Assembly: GCA_950295325.1 (NCBI GenBank)
Contig: OX485809.1
Coordinates: 37,327,081-37,391,080, forward strand
Direction of reading: 5' to 3'
Length of the DNA: 64,000 bases
Source of the DNA: Polytrichum commune
Taxonomy: Eukaryota > Streptophyta > Polytrichopsida > Polytrichales > Polytrichaceae
The translations under genes and the position numbers were made by a program. Below the pieces are notes generated by a model. The model was given only the letters and a program-made list of their open reading frames with translations. It ran no database searches and was not told the DNA's origin. Shown here in pieces: positions 48,277-59,386 of this stretch; within the stretch, counting starts at the first letter, position 1, and each line of letters begins with the position of its first letter.

Positions 48277-51001
48277 TTGTTGTCACCAGATAGCTTGTGC
48301 ACCATGGCATCAAGACGTCCTCAAAGCTTAGTCCATGGAGTCATTATTCACAATGCTCATGGTGAGTTGGGCCATTGGATTCCTCTTAAGTTTGAGCTAG
48401 GATCATGGGTTACTTTACACCCTGGTAGACATGGTGTTTGGGGTAGATTTGCACATGTGTGTGAAGCAACTACTTATGTTAGAGCATACAAAGGGTAGAT
48501 CAAAGGATTCGGCTTTAAACATGCAAACAGAGGATATGCTTCTAACAATACTAGTGCCACAGACTTGGAAGCAATCTTCATGAGGCATTCGTACATGGGC
48601 AGTGAGCTAAATTTGGACCTACAAATTGCCAACCAAGAACACAAATACTGCAACTATTGAGTACAAGTTTTGCAAAAAAACCTTGTATTAAGTCCATTTT
48701 TATTCTTGGTGTCATGGTTTTCCCAAATGCTTCATGTGAGAGGTTATTGCATTCTTACTAACTTGTTTTCAATTGGTTGTAGATCTTTATGCATCATGTT
48801 TGAAGATTGGGTGGATCCTACATTCATACTTGGAGTCATCTATGTCATTCATGCTCAAATTAGTGAAGCCACTAAGACTGGAAGATCACATTGTGAATTA
48901 ATGAACAACAAGACAGTTTATTTGGAAGCAATTTGTGCTCTTCAAGCACCTGGTCAATTGTTTGCAGAGTTGGAACCTATGCCCTTCCTAGACATGCACA
49001 CAAGTGAATCCATTCATATCAATTTGTTTATTGATTTTTTTGTCATGAAAGCAACCATTGGGTCCAAATTTGCTCACATCCCAGTACACGTTGATGTTGA
49101 TTTGTTTGATTTGGGTTATCGAATTGTGCACTTTACTCCAATCTTATATGTGTTCAACGATCCATCTCAGGCATTGTTGGATGGCTTGATAGATCTAGGT
49201 TGGAATGAACATGCTTATGATGAGCAAGACATAATCAAATGTGTGGTCTCCCTTGGAACTATGATCTTCAAGTGGCGTGACTAAAACAAGTATTCTTTTG
49301 AGTTATGGGTCATTATCATTTTTGTTGTTGTATCCAATTTGAAAAATGTTGCATTGTTTTGGTCTCACTGTGAGGTGGATGTCTAGGTATCATGGGGGTT
49401 GCCAAACACTTTACACCAATTTTCAATATGGCCAACATTGTCTCCTGATTGATATTCAATTATGAATGTCATTGGACCAAGTGAAGGTTGTTGAGACACT
49501 TGATTTGGTGTGTTCTTTAAGAAGTCAAGACCTTCCAGTCAAAAAGTTGCCATCACTCTAGGTGTTGATACACTTGATTCCTTCACATTTAAGGTGGTGA
49601 AACATCTAAAGCATAATCTAAATTTAAATTTGAAATTGGTTCAATCATACATATTTGTAGTTGTTTGTTATTTTAATTCCAAAATTTCATTGATATTTGT
49701 AGTTTGATCCAATTGAAATCACTAATATCCAAGTTCATGGGCTTTGTGACATACATATCAACATCACATATGGAAAAAGGGTCCAAGTTGGGGATATGTT
49801 GCCTCCAAAGAAGTTGTTAATTACACTCCAACCTAGACCATTACTAGTAGGTACATTACCATCTTATGTTATAACCATGGACATCAAATTTGTATGTTTC
49901 TTCCCCAACCCAACCAACTTCCTTTCTCTTCATCCACTTCCTAGTGATTTACTAATTTTGCTACATGTTGTTCCAAGCAATAGCAACTTCTTCCTCCTTA
50001 GATTGCTTTCCTTTGTGTCTTCCAAATTTACACCAAAGATTGAGTGTTTAGTTTGGACTTAGTGTAGTTTGTGGCAAAATTGAAGTGTGTAGTGGCACTT
50101 GTAGCACTTCTATTCATTTGAATCATGTAAAGACCTATAGCTCTTTGCGCTCCAATTTTCAAGAAGTAGTTGGTGCCAACAACTCCTAGGAGGCAAAGTG
50201 TTATTGTTGTTTTTCAAGTGTGCACCAGAGTAAAATTGAGGGCGTTTCATGATCCAAATTCAAATTTTTTTGTAGGGTTTAAGGACTATCTATGGCTTCA
50301 AAAGAAAAGAGAACGTGGAGTACAAAGTAGTGCCTCCAGTAAGATAAAAAAGGTAGTATTTGGAGTCTTTAGAGATGAATAATGATGATAGCATTGAGGT
50401 TCGGAGGATGACATGAGATGAATCACTTGAGCTCATTGGATACCTTGCTGACATTGTTGCCAAGTTGAAAGTTGATGCACCTGTTTAATGTGGTATGAAG
50501 AATGTTGTGTATGATGCTACTTTCTTCCACTCGACTTTGGGTTTGCATAGAGGAGGCTTCACGTGGACCAGATCACTACAAAAAAAAAATCCAAAGTTTT
50601 GGTGGCAACATACTTGGCCACCTCAAAAAGGAGAGAGGGCAAAAGTCCACATAGATGTTTGCAACAACCAGGAGGTGAAACAACAAATCTTACTCTTGTA
50701 CAAGCGAACATATGGACAAAAGCCAAACAATAAATTCTTCTCCATCCACTTTGTGCATGTTGCCACTTTAAGGTGTCGATATGATATCAGCATCACTTTT
50801 GCGGAGAATGCTGCAAAAATCACTCTAAAGCACATCAACAAAGCTCACTCGAATCCTTGGAAGCATACTCTCCTTACATTGCGTGAGCACGTTCAAGCCA
50901 TGCTCACCATTCTAGCAGGTTTTGAAGCACCTATCCTCATAGGTAGCACACACACCAAACACCTACGATTTCATGTAGCATCCACGTCTGGCATTGGGTG
51001 A
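48277..51001 (+). pseudogene. Run of broken plus-strand ORFs of unknown origin
   Basis: Five or more consecutive plus-strand frames follow one another. 48304-48660 reads MASRRPQSLVHGVIIHNAHG, meets a single TAG, then continues in the same frame with GFGFKHANRGYASNNTSATD to a TGA. 48670-49284 is a 204-codon frame. 49796-50062, 50170-50382 and 50495-51001 (168 codons) follow. None shows a motif I recognise (no RT, integrase, DDE or helicase signature). The strand bias and the single-stop frame suggest a decayed multi-ORF element or gene, not random DNA. Confidence 0.35.
48670..49284 (+). CDS. Unidentified 204-codon ORF
   Basis: Largest open frame in the 48.3-51.0 kb block. It contains FEDWVDPTFILGVIYVIHAQ, hydrophobic and acidic clusters, and ends GTMIFKWRD. 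Composition is ordinary protein-like rather than low-complexity, but no family, signal peptide or catalytic motif is recognised. The first about 35 residues look like translated non-coding sequence, so the real start may be later (for example Met at about 48796). It may be one surviving piece of the larger broken unit around it. Confidence 0.25.
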   Translation: MQKNLVLSPFLFLVSWFSQMLHVRGYCILTNLFSIGCRSLCIMFEDWVDPTFILGVIYVIHAQISEATKTGRSHCELMNNKTVYLEAICALQAPGQLFAELEPMPFLDMHTSESIHINLFIDFFVMKATIGSKFAHIPVHVDVDLFDLGYRIVHFTPILYVFNDPSQALLDGLIDLGWNEHAYDEQDIIKCVVSLGTMIFKWRD

Positions 51002-51299
51002 AACTCCAATGGCTTCTCCACTTTCCTTAGTTCCACCAAGCACATTGGTGCAAATTGAGAAGACACTTGACGGGCTCAAGCGGATGGTTGAGCGAGGGCA
51101 AATTCTTCAGTAATCATGGATGTTGCAACACAAACTCCCAAATCCTCTCACTTGTTGAAATTTGGGCGATGAAACAACTACCTATCCTACGGCCCTTTCC
51201 ACCCTACCCACAAGTAGCAATCTCACTGGCAATTTATGCTTCCCAGGTATTCGGAGAAGCTGATGTTTCATAATGTACAACATTGAAGTGACACAGACG

Positions 51300-52216
51300 A
51301 AGTCTCTCTCCGGTAGAGATACTCATCTGCATCATCCTCAGGCTCACACATCCATATCTTCCTATCTACCTAAGTGACATCCTTTAGGTTGCACTAAGAA
51401 TAGATCCAGACGAAGAATTGGCATGTTTAACTTAGGTTACAACAATATATGTACATGATAGTCACTTGCATGCAATCCATCCGAGTTTCTAACTACATGT
51501 CAGAGCTTCTTCGTCCACAACTTGCTTCCGAATTGCATCACAAGGATTGACATGTATTGCATTGGAGAGCCCCAGCTTGTAGATGTTGCGGAATGAGTAT
51601 CCAGATGTGGCATTAGCATTCCGTTGGCGGAGTCTGGACTGCGCCTCCCATAGAATCCTCATCTGTTAGTAGAACCTGATTTGTTTGTATACACATCTAT
51701 GTACATGGCTACTTGCATCCAATGCAATCCATCGAGTTTGCTATATGTCAGAGCTTCGTCGTCCACAGCAGCTACTCTGAAATGCATCACAAGTATTGAT
51801 GGGTCTTGAAGGTGATGAGCTTGTCCTGCACTGGCTTGGGAAGGAATGAAGCAGCTGCTCATTGCGCATGCGCTTGGCGCTGCATTCGAGCATCCGAGGT
51901 TAAAGATGTTGCGGAATGCGTATCCGCGACGGGACCACAAGTCGTAGCATTAGCATTTCATTGGCGTAGTCTGGAGAGCTGTGGCTTTCAGTGAATCCTG
52001 ATCTGCATCATCCTCAGGCTCACGCATCCATCTGTGGAAGAATCATGTGGTGTCCTCAATTGGTAAATTAGGTTACCACATCTGTATATGTACGTGGATA
52101 CTTGTATACAATCCATCGAGTTTCTACATGTCAGGGCTTCTCAGAATTGCACCACAAGTACTGATGGGTCATGAAACGTGATGAGCTTGCAATGAACTTG
52201 AAAATAAAGCAGCAGC
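51300..52216 (-). repeat. Tandem copies of the 3' end of J-protein gene 1
   Basis: Downstream of the stop codon at 52217, two clear copies and one partial copy follow at about 320-360 bp spacing. The marker AAGRTGTTGCGGAA...GTATCC lies at 52261 in the gene, 51903 and 51580 in the copies. TAGCATTAGCATT..RTTGGCG.AGTCTGGA and AATCCTC/GATCTGCATCATCCTCAGGC also recur. The repeated part covers the last about 40 codons of the CDS plus 3' flank (GCTCATTGCGCATG encodes the C-terminal MRRQTHAQ region on the minus strand). The farthest copy (51300-51525) keeps only flank sequence (CAATCCATC.GAGTTTCTA, CATGTCAGAGCTTC). Confidence 0.85.
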
Positions 52217-52930
52217 TCATTGCGCATGTGTTTGACGCCGCATCCGAGCGCCCCAGGTTGAAGGTGTTGCGGAAGAAGTATCCGTGACGGGATCACCGCA
52301 TGTAGGATTAACATTCCGTTGACGGAGTCTGGAGAGCTGAACCTCCCATTGAATCCTCCACGCATCCGATGCACCGTCGGTCCCCCGAGTCCGCCGTGAT
52401 CCCCTGGAATATTGCCAACTCGATCCCGCACCCATCTCCAGCGCCTGCGCAAACAAGGGATGCAGCAAAGCGTAGTCGTAGTCGGCCTTCTTCTCGGGGT
52501 CGGACAAAACCTCGTACGCGTGTTGGACCTCCAAAAACTTTTGAGTGCATTCCTCGCGCTTGTCGAGTGGGCAGACGTCGGGGTGGTACATTCTTGCCAT
52601 CTTCCGGTATGCCATCTTAATGTCGGAGATACTTCCGCTCATGTGGTCCACGCCCAACACACCATACAGAGTGGAGGAGCTCGTGGTGGATGATGCTGGC
52701 TCTGCGATTGCACTGCACCGGCAATTCAGAGACATATGGCGATGGTCTGGTGCATCATTTCCGGTCCGGTTGGACTTCCAGCTCCTATGATCTGTTTGGT
52801 TCAGTTGATTCACACCACCAAAGCTCACCAAATTTTTGTGAGAGAAGATTGAGCGGGACGATGAGCGCGCCACCGATCCACCCAGAGATGCTAAAAGTGG
52901 CAGAGTTGAAGTTGCGCTTACAAATTCCAT
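52217..52930 (-). CDS. Plastid-type J-domain protein 1 (DnaJ/J20-like)
   Basis: A single exon of 237 residues from the ATG at 52930. The frame is open upstream to an ATG at 52957, but 52930 is preferred because it gives a Ser-rich transit-like N-terminus beginning MEF, matching the MEA start of the paralogue at 60967. The J domain spans about residues 88-152: TLYGVLGVD, AYRKMARMYHPDV with the HPD triad at 116-118, and FLEVQHAYEVLSDPEKKADYD. No Gly/Phe or zinc-finger domain, so type III. Small plastid J-proteins of this sort (J20/DJC class) hand clients to stromal Hsp70. The C-terminal TWGARMRR block is shared with the paralogue. Both ends of the gene are copied in flanking tandem arrays. Confidence 0.85.
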   Translation of the reverse strand: MEFVSATSTLPLLASLGGSVARSSSRSIFSHKNLVSFGGVNQLNQTDHRSWKSNRTGNDAPDHRHMSLNCRCSAIAEPASSTTSSSTLYGVLGVDHMSGSISDIKMAYRKMARMYHPDVCPLDKREECTQKFLEVQHAYEVLSDPEKKADYDYALLHPLFAQALEMGAGSSWQYSRGSRRTRGTDGASDAWRIQWEVQLSRLRQRNVNPTCGDPVTDTSSATPSTWGARMRRQTHAQ

Positions 52931-53590
52931 ACGTGATTTCTTACGCTTGCACTTCAAAACCCTACAACAATTCTATCAGAGTGCTGCTCGCTTCGACGGG
53001 ACAGAGATTGGAACGGCCAAAGCGGTGACCACACTCGCAGACAAATTCAGCTCGAAACACCTTCCCTGTCTTCAACAGAAAACCTGAGAGATTGCATTGA
53101 ATCTGAGGTTTGACTGGTTGCAACTTTCATGTTAGATGTCAACGTGAGCCTACAAATTCCATACCTGATTTTTGAATCTTGCTCTCCAAAACCTAAAAAA
53201 ATTCTATCAGAGTGCTGCTCATTTCGACGGGATAGAGATTGGAATGGGCAAAGCGGTTACCATACTCACAGGCGAATTCAGCTCGAAACTCCTCCCCTGT
53301 CTGGAACAGAAAACCTGAGAGATTGCACTAAATCTGAGGTTTGACAACTTGTAGGACTTCAATGTGAGCCTACAAATACCATACGTGACTTGAAGCATGC
53401 ACTCCAAAACCTACAACAATCCTATTAGGGTGGTGCTCGCTTAAACAAGACAGAAATTGGAATGGACAAAGGGAACACCACAATTGGATACGAATTCAGC
53501 TTAAAACACCTTGCTGTGTACAAAACCTGATCGATTGCACTGACTCACTCTGAGATTTTGACTAATTGCAAACTTGAATGCGGACACTAC
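52919..53590 (-). repeat. Tandem copies of the 5' end of J-protein gene 1, start codon included
   Basis: Three units, period 220-232 bp. The minus-strand start region CRYATGGAATTTGTA lies at 52930 (true start), at 53162 (ATGGAATTTGTAGG) and at 53382 (ATGGTATTTGTAGG). Other landmarks once per unit are CAATTCTATCAGAGTGCTGC, GGGAYAGAGATTGGAA and AACCTGAGAGATTGCA. Similarity to the gene stops a few bases after codon 5, so only about 10-15 coding bases were amplified with the 5' flank. If transcribed, each copy supplies an upstream ATG. Confidence 0.88.
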
Positions 53591-55290
53591 AGTGCCTCCC
53601 ACCGCTGTCTTACGAGACCTTCCAGTAAACTTTGCGTACAGACTTGCAAGTATCCACCAAAAAAACGAGGTTAATTAAGTTTATGTACAACGAAAGTGAG
53701 TAGACAACATCCTGCAACACAAGTTGGTGGACCCAGTAGCCTCATATACCAACCAACTCGATTTCTGCAACGACATTGCGAGTCTCGTAGGAATGACGAG
53801 GATGACACGTGTCCCGCACCTTCCTCTCCTCCTCTACAATACAGGTCTACACACACACTCTTCGCCATAAGATAAGATTCTATTCTCTACACAATTTACT
53901 ATGTTTTTGACCCCTTCCTCAACTTGATGCAAACTTCATTGAAAACAACATCAACATGTGGGAAGCAGATCCCAAGGGTGCCTGTGAGTCGTTGGATCAA
54001 GTAGGCAAGTAGGGCGAGCTTCTAAGGATGCAAGTGGAGGCCCCAAGCGGATGGGCAGGTGATGAGCTCCGAAGTTCGGGTTATTGAGGAGTAAGTTAAA
54101 GATCACTCACCTTTTTCCTCCTCGTACTGTACCATTTTCTACCTACACCTGCAATATAGTGTGTTGGACTGTGTTGAGTTTCCTTCAATTGAAGTTTATC
54201 TTCCACGTCAGTGGGTAACTTATCCCATCGATTACGCCTGCCTTGTCACTGGGCCTATCAGTGATGAGAGCTTTCCGCTTTACATGCAAGCAGCCCAAAT
54301 CCACTCCTTAGTTGTAGATTGAGGGATGCGGTCTTCAAATTTAGCTGAGAGGGGGTCATTCATTGGGAGGCGATGGACAGAGAGCTTGAAAATTGTCTGT
54401 CAGAGAACTCAACTTTGTCAATCCTCAGGTTTCGCTTTGGATGCTTGGATCCCAAGCGGATCTCAACCATCTAGTGGATCATTGTTACACGCTCTTGAAG
54501 GATACAGAGTCTGTTTCCTAAGATCCTTGCAATGTGAGGAAATTTATGGGGAAGACACACAATTATGGCATGTGCTTCTTCATGTTAAGAAATAAAGGTC
54601 CTCGATGTGCAGGCATGAAGCAAGGAAGGCCGAGTGTGTACTATGTAGTGGATTAAGCTAGATCATTATGTGTCTAAGACTCCCATGCATCTCACAAACA
54701 ATCCACTGCTCAGCCTCAGAAGAGGCTGTTAATATGCAATGAAATATCATGAAGTATCCATAGAGAGTTCTGGACAGGACATCTGAGATTTCAGTATTTT
54801 ATATCACCACTAAGTCTATGCACATGGACATCATTCACAGCGTCAAGCATCAAGCATTTCAAAGATGAGTTGCACATTGTCATCATCTGCTTCGACTGAC
54901 AGTCAAAGAGGAACCCTGAACTGAAAACTAGGCTTGAAACATCTGTTCAACATTCAAGTCGATGACACGTGTCGTGAGAAACATCTCTTCAACATTCGAG
55001 TCGATGACACGTATAGTGGCATCGGCAGACAAAAGAATTCTTTTGATTGTAAGAGGGTCACACTTTTGCAGGTTAAGGAAATAATTAGAAACTTGGGAAG
55101 CCCTATATATTGAGTTCAATTAGAATCAAGGTTTCTTTTGGTTTTACAAGTATTTGCATGTTGGCTGCACAATGCATAATGAAGAATGCCATTTGGTTTT
55201 TGTTTGTTAATTCAAAATTTAAAGTTGGTGATACGATGCAATTAAATGGATTTTTTTGAAGTTAGGCTCAAAGGAACATTAGAAGTAAAC
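53591..55290. other. Intergenic spacer with a small 42-bp duplication
   Basis: The unit AACATCT.TTCAACATTCRAG followed by TCGATGACACGT is repeated at about 54939 and 54981. A hairpin AAAAGAACCGCAG...CTGCAGTTCTTTT-like stretch begins the MITE downstream. No supported gene. Confidence 0.4.
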
Positions 55291-55598
55291 TATGCCAAAA
55301 AGAACCGCAGTTGAAATCGGCCGCAGTTCTTTTAATCAACCTCATCTACAATTGCTAAACGACTACGCATTTGTTTTTTTTTTTTTCGTTCAACAACTTT
55401 AATTTTAAGAATTTGGGGGTATGTAAGATACTGATTGGAAAGGTCTTGAAAATACCTTTCCAACGGTATATTGCACGCCTTGAATTTTTTTAAAGTTTTA
55501 GAGAAAAATAAATAAAAATAAAAATTTGTAGTTGTTTAGTGACTGCACATCAGGTTGGTCAAAAGAATCCGATTGTGATTGCAGTTTTTTTGGGCATA
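55291..55598. mobile_element. MITE with TA duplication, TGCCMAAAA ends (308 bp)
   Basis: Left TATGCCAAAAAGAACCGCAG and right CTGCAATCACAATCGG-complement ending TTTTTTTGGGCATA form an inverted pair. TA sits at both edges, consistent with a Tc1/mariner-type duplication. The interior shares AAAATACCTTTCCAACGGTA and TTTGTAGTYGTTTAGTGACT with the element at 45438-46488. Confidence 0.55.
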
Positions 55599-55599
55599 T

Positions 55600-56439
55600 T
55601 TTTCTACTAGAGCTTTCAAAAAACTTTGTAGTAAGAAGCTCGTTAGCTCGTCGTGCATCAGAGCCTATTTTAAAAGTTGGCTGAAATTTTTGAGACCTCA
55701 TCTTTCCACTTCTTACACTTTGAAAGAGTTCTAGAATAAGAAATAGGGTATGTGCATGGGACCTGCTTTCCTAAATCTCAAATCGGCCTGTGCAAGGTCA
55801 CCTTGGGCCACCTATCCTAGTAAGACAAGCTAGAAAACCGGATTTTAATAACTTGAAATTCACTTATAAATTCATAAATCCTAGGACCCAACCATATTGC
55901 AATAGATTGGCATCCAAAGTTCCTAAAGACGTCAAATGAAGCATGTGGCTATAGTGCATTCCTCCATATTGTAGCTCCAACTTTTGGTATAAAATTCTTC
56001 ATATGAGTATTTGCTAGAGGCCATTTCTCATATGTATGCGGACAAGTTCTGTTGCATTTGATACAAGAAAAACTTCTAGTTGAAAAAATAGGAAAATGTC
56101 AAAGGCTTGTCAAATAATGCAAGTGAGGAAATGAAGGGGGATATATAGATTCATTGCGCACAAAATATACTTTGCTAAAGTGTGCACCGTTGTATATCTC
56201 ACAACATATATGTCATGGCTGTAGATCTAGATGGCGTAGCGAACGCAAACATACATATAAAGGCACAACATTTAACTAATTCTAGCTTGGCGTATATGAT
56301 CAGGGTCTGCTTTGGCCCGCCTCTGGCCCATTGGTAGGTGGCCCCCTGTGGTTGGTTGGCGGAGGGGCGGTCAAACCACTAGAACAATGGCTACTGTGTT
56401 AGTCGGCAGTCACCGCCTTCTTACCGTTGCGTGAAAATT
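55600..56439. other. Spacer before copia remnant, no gene seen
   Basis: AT-rich unique sequence with a GC-rich block at 56310-56380 (GGCCCGCCTCTGGCCC). No ORF is supported. Confidence 0.35.
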
Positions 56440-57120
56440 GCCCACGGAATTAAAAAATTTACCAAGTAATTTAAGAGTAAGTTGTCGTGCAGTCAAAGTG
56501 CTCTTCGTTTGGCCATGAATCCTGAGTTTCATGCCCATAATAAGCACATTGACATTAAGTATCACTACACTAGAGAAAAAATTCTTCTCCAATCCATTCG
56601 ACTACATTATGTCAATATGCATGATCAAATTGCAAATATTTTGACGAAACCATTGACTCCAGACCAGTTTCGTAGACTCCGAGCTAGTATGCTTACCGAT
56701 GTTTACCCTTCACCCTCTGAGACTTGAAGTGGGAGATTTTCCTAATATCAAGTCCCTGAGGTTAAGTGGAGTGGGAGTTTTAGTTCATTCATCCAATATG
56801 TTCATCCATCTTAGATTCATTCGTCAATCTCTTAGAAGAATGTAGAAGGCTCGGAAGAATGTAGAAGGTTCATAAAATCACTCAACCACAGGGTTGATAT
56901 TAGGAGAGAAATGTAGGATGTAGTGGTTGTTACAAGTTGTAGTATCACTCTTGGAGTGACGCAGTAAAGAGTTGATTCTATCCGGTGCATACTGTTTGTC
57001 GATGGATTGTTGTTTACTGTCTGCATATCCGTCATCACATGCAAAAAAAGTATGAATCGATGCATCTGCAGAAGCATCATCTGTTTGTAGAATCCCTCGC
57101 TGGGTGTTGTTGTTGCTTTA
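56440..57120 (+). mobile_element. Ty1/copia retrotransposon 3' remnant (end of RNase H and probable LTR)
   Basis: The frame ending at 56727 reads SCSQSALRLAMNPEFHAHNK, then HIDIKYHYTREK and QIANILTKPL. These are the hallmark last blocks of copia RNase H (…HIDI.YH..RE…, D.LTKPL). Upstream pol, integrase and gag are absent. A purine-rich AAGTGGGAGA follows the stop like a polypurine tract. 56737-57120 may be a decayed 3' LTR, containing AGAATGTAGAAGG twice. Confidence 0.8.
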
Positions 57121-57370
57121 GAAGCTAACCTCCAACAGGAGTGTCCATTTGAGACATGACATCGCAGATGTAGTTGTGATAACCCTCACGGTCAGGCTGC
57201 ACAAGTTTTGGCGAGATATATAGAGCGAAGAAATTGATTAATTCACTGACCGAAGAGAAATAAGTGACAGAATAAATTATTTGTGTCTGCAGGCTGTGCT
57301 GCTCCAACAACTTCCAATGGGCAGTGTTGACGGGGAAGGCAGCTGTGAATTTTAAGATTGTGAAAAGGTG

Positions 57371-57520
57371 ATGTCGAGCCATGAGTTGCAGCAACAAGAG
57401 GAGCTTGATCTGTTAAGGAAGGTAGTAATTGCAGAGGTCCCAGATCTCTGTGCTGTGCAAGCAGGTACTTTCACAGGAGAATCAGATCTCTGTGCTGGGC
57501 AAGGAGCCGGCCTTCCTTAG
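57371..57520 (+). CDS. Short ORF, possible first exon of an unidentified gene
   Basis: A 49-codon frame starts MSSHELQQQEELDLLRKVVI and continues AEVPDLCAVQAG. It contains a donor-like GCAAGCAG|GTACTTT. Splicing there to the acceptor GATGTTGCAG at about 57919 would extend the frame phase-correctly by SKIKCLQSALGERGNN before a stop. This reads like a small protein of about 50 residues, but I do not recognise it and the last step is an inference from two splice-like sites. Confidence 0.25.
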   Translation: MSSHELQQQEELDLLRKVVIAEVPDLCAVQAGTFTGESDLCAGQGAGLP

Positions 57521-59386
57521 GCTCAGATTGAAGCAATCACATGCCCTCAGAGACATTCCCACATCTCACTTCGATGGCACCTTAAAAGATAGGAGTGATT
57601 GTATATACAAATATTCAGGGGTTGCAACACGGGAGATCAGTTACAAAAGGGCCATCCACTGCTGTGTTCTGGTAATTAAGATGTTCTTGGCCTCATACGT
57701 ATGTATGAAAATCACCTCATAGCTGTGATTCCAGGGGGAAATATAATGTTTGTCCTACCTTAAGTTCTTGCAATTTCTTCCAAGAGCGTTATGTTGTGCC
57801 TGATCAGCGTGACTGAGATGTTAAGGCTGTACAGTAGCAAGACACGAACATAATTTCACTATGTTGATCATGCAGTTCTGTCTCAGTAACCAAACCTGCG
57901 GGGTTGTTGATGTTGCAGGCAGCAAAATCAAGTGTCTTCAAAGTGCACTTGGAGAGCGTGGCAATAACAGATAAATTACTGTTACCTCCACCAAATCTGC
58001 AGTCCCAGAAATTTCAAGACAAGAGTGTGAAAGATAGCAATGTCTTGAACACTTTCGTCGATTACTTATACCATATCTGGTTCGTACATCATTTTCATGT
58101 GGGAGGACCTTTTGCATGTCGCTAAGGATTATGAGCAGGTCCTGGAAACCGGCATACCTATAAACGGGTCCAACACTTTCAAAATCCTTAAGGTGGAGCC
58201 GACATGCACATCGGAAGTTGCTTTAAGATGTGCCATTTAGAGTTTTGAGGACCCCAAGGCTTATCTCCTACAATTTAATAGTACAAGAGGCTTGAAGACC
58301 AAATCTCCACGCTCAAGTGACCCAGGGTGAGCAGGCTGCCAGGAGTCGTCAGGGCACAAAATTGATAAACTGCTATCAAGGCTTCACTGAGGACACGTAC
58401 TAGGTCAAACGCTCAATCGAAACTTCCTAGAATTGGACATTGATCGTACCTGCAAGATTGTTTCTGTAGTTTTGTGTGGGCTGCTCGATCATTCCAGGTG
58501 GGTGAAACCCTTAGTGGTTGTCCTATTGAATGTTATTATAGGCGTGCACAAATGTCTAAACATTGAGAGATTAGTGCTTTCTTGGCGGAATTTTGTTCAA
58601 GAATTACACCACAACGACATACATAGACCTCAAACTATGATCAAAAAACACATAATAATTGTCGGTGACATCCAAAACAGTTTTAAGGTCTTGAGAGAAT
58701 TAAAACACCTAAATTGTCCAGTGTAGTATAAGAAGCACCTTCAACTTAGATCGAAGCTTGGTTGCAAACACTTGGACTCTGTTGCTCAATGAAAGAAATT
58801 AGGCTGCTGCAGAGAGTAACCTCTCGGCCCTCGGGAACCACCTAGACCAAATAATTTCATAAAATTGCAGCGTACTTGATCAGCTTCCAGGTGCATGTTG
58901 AATGCTTTCAAGTGAATGTCCAATAGAAATGAAAGTTTGGATGTCTTTTCTGACTATGAATGAATATTTTTACCTTTTGTTCGCTCCCACCATAAGATGA
59001 CTTGTGACAGAAGGAAAATTTCAATCAAGAGTTCAAAAAAGAACAGAAAGAAGACATCACACCATATCACAGAACCTGCAACATCGATATTGGAAGACAC
59101 TCCATGAGACGCAAAATTGTATTCAGCTACTGAAATGCAGTTAATGTGTGTTATCTAATAGCGATAAAGCAAGCTTGCAAAATGCTCCTGACATGGTACA
59201 ACTCATCGGCGGAATGTCAACCTACCTAAAACCTAAACTCCTCCCAATGAGCGTCGAACCTGTTATGAATACAATCCACAGCTGCAGTCGACTTGGATGG
59301 TCTAACCTCCACCTTCGTTCAATCTACGTCTCCTATTCTCTCATTGTCAATGCCTCCACATATGGTCCAGTTCATGAAGTCGTTGC
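57521..59386. other. Intergenic, no firm gene
   Basis: Mixed-composition DNA with plus-strand ORFs of 70-97 codons at 57904-58125 and 58433-58726 and no recognisable domains. It may hold further exons of the unidentified gene suggested at 57371. Confidence 0.3.
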
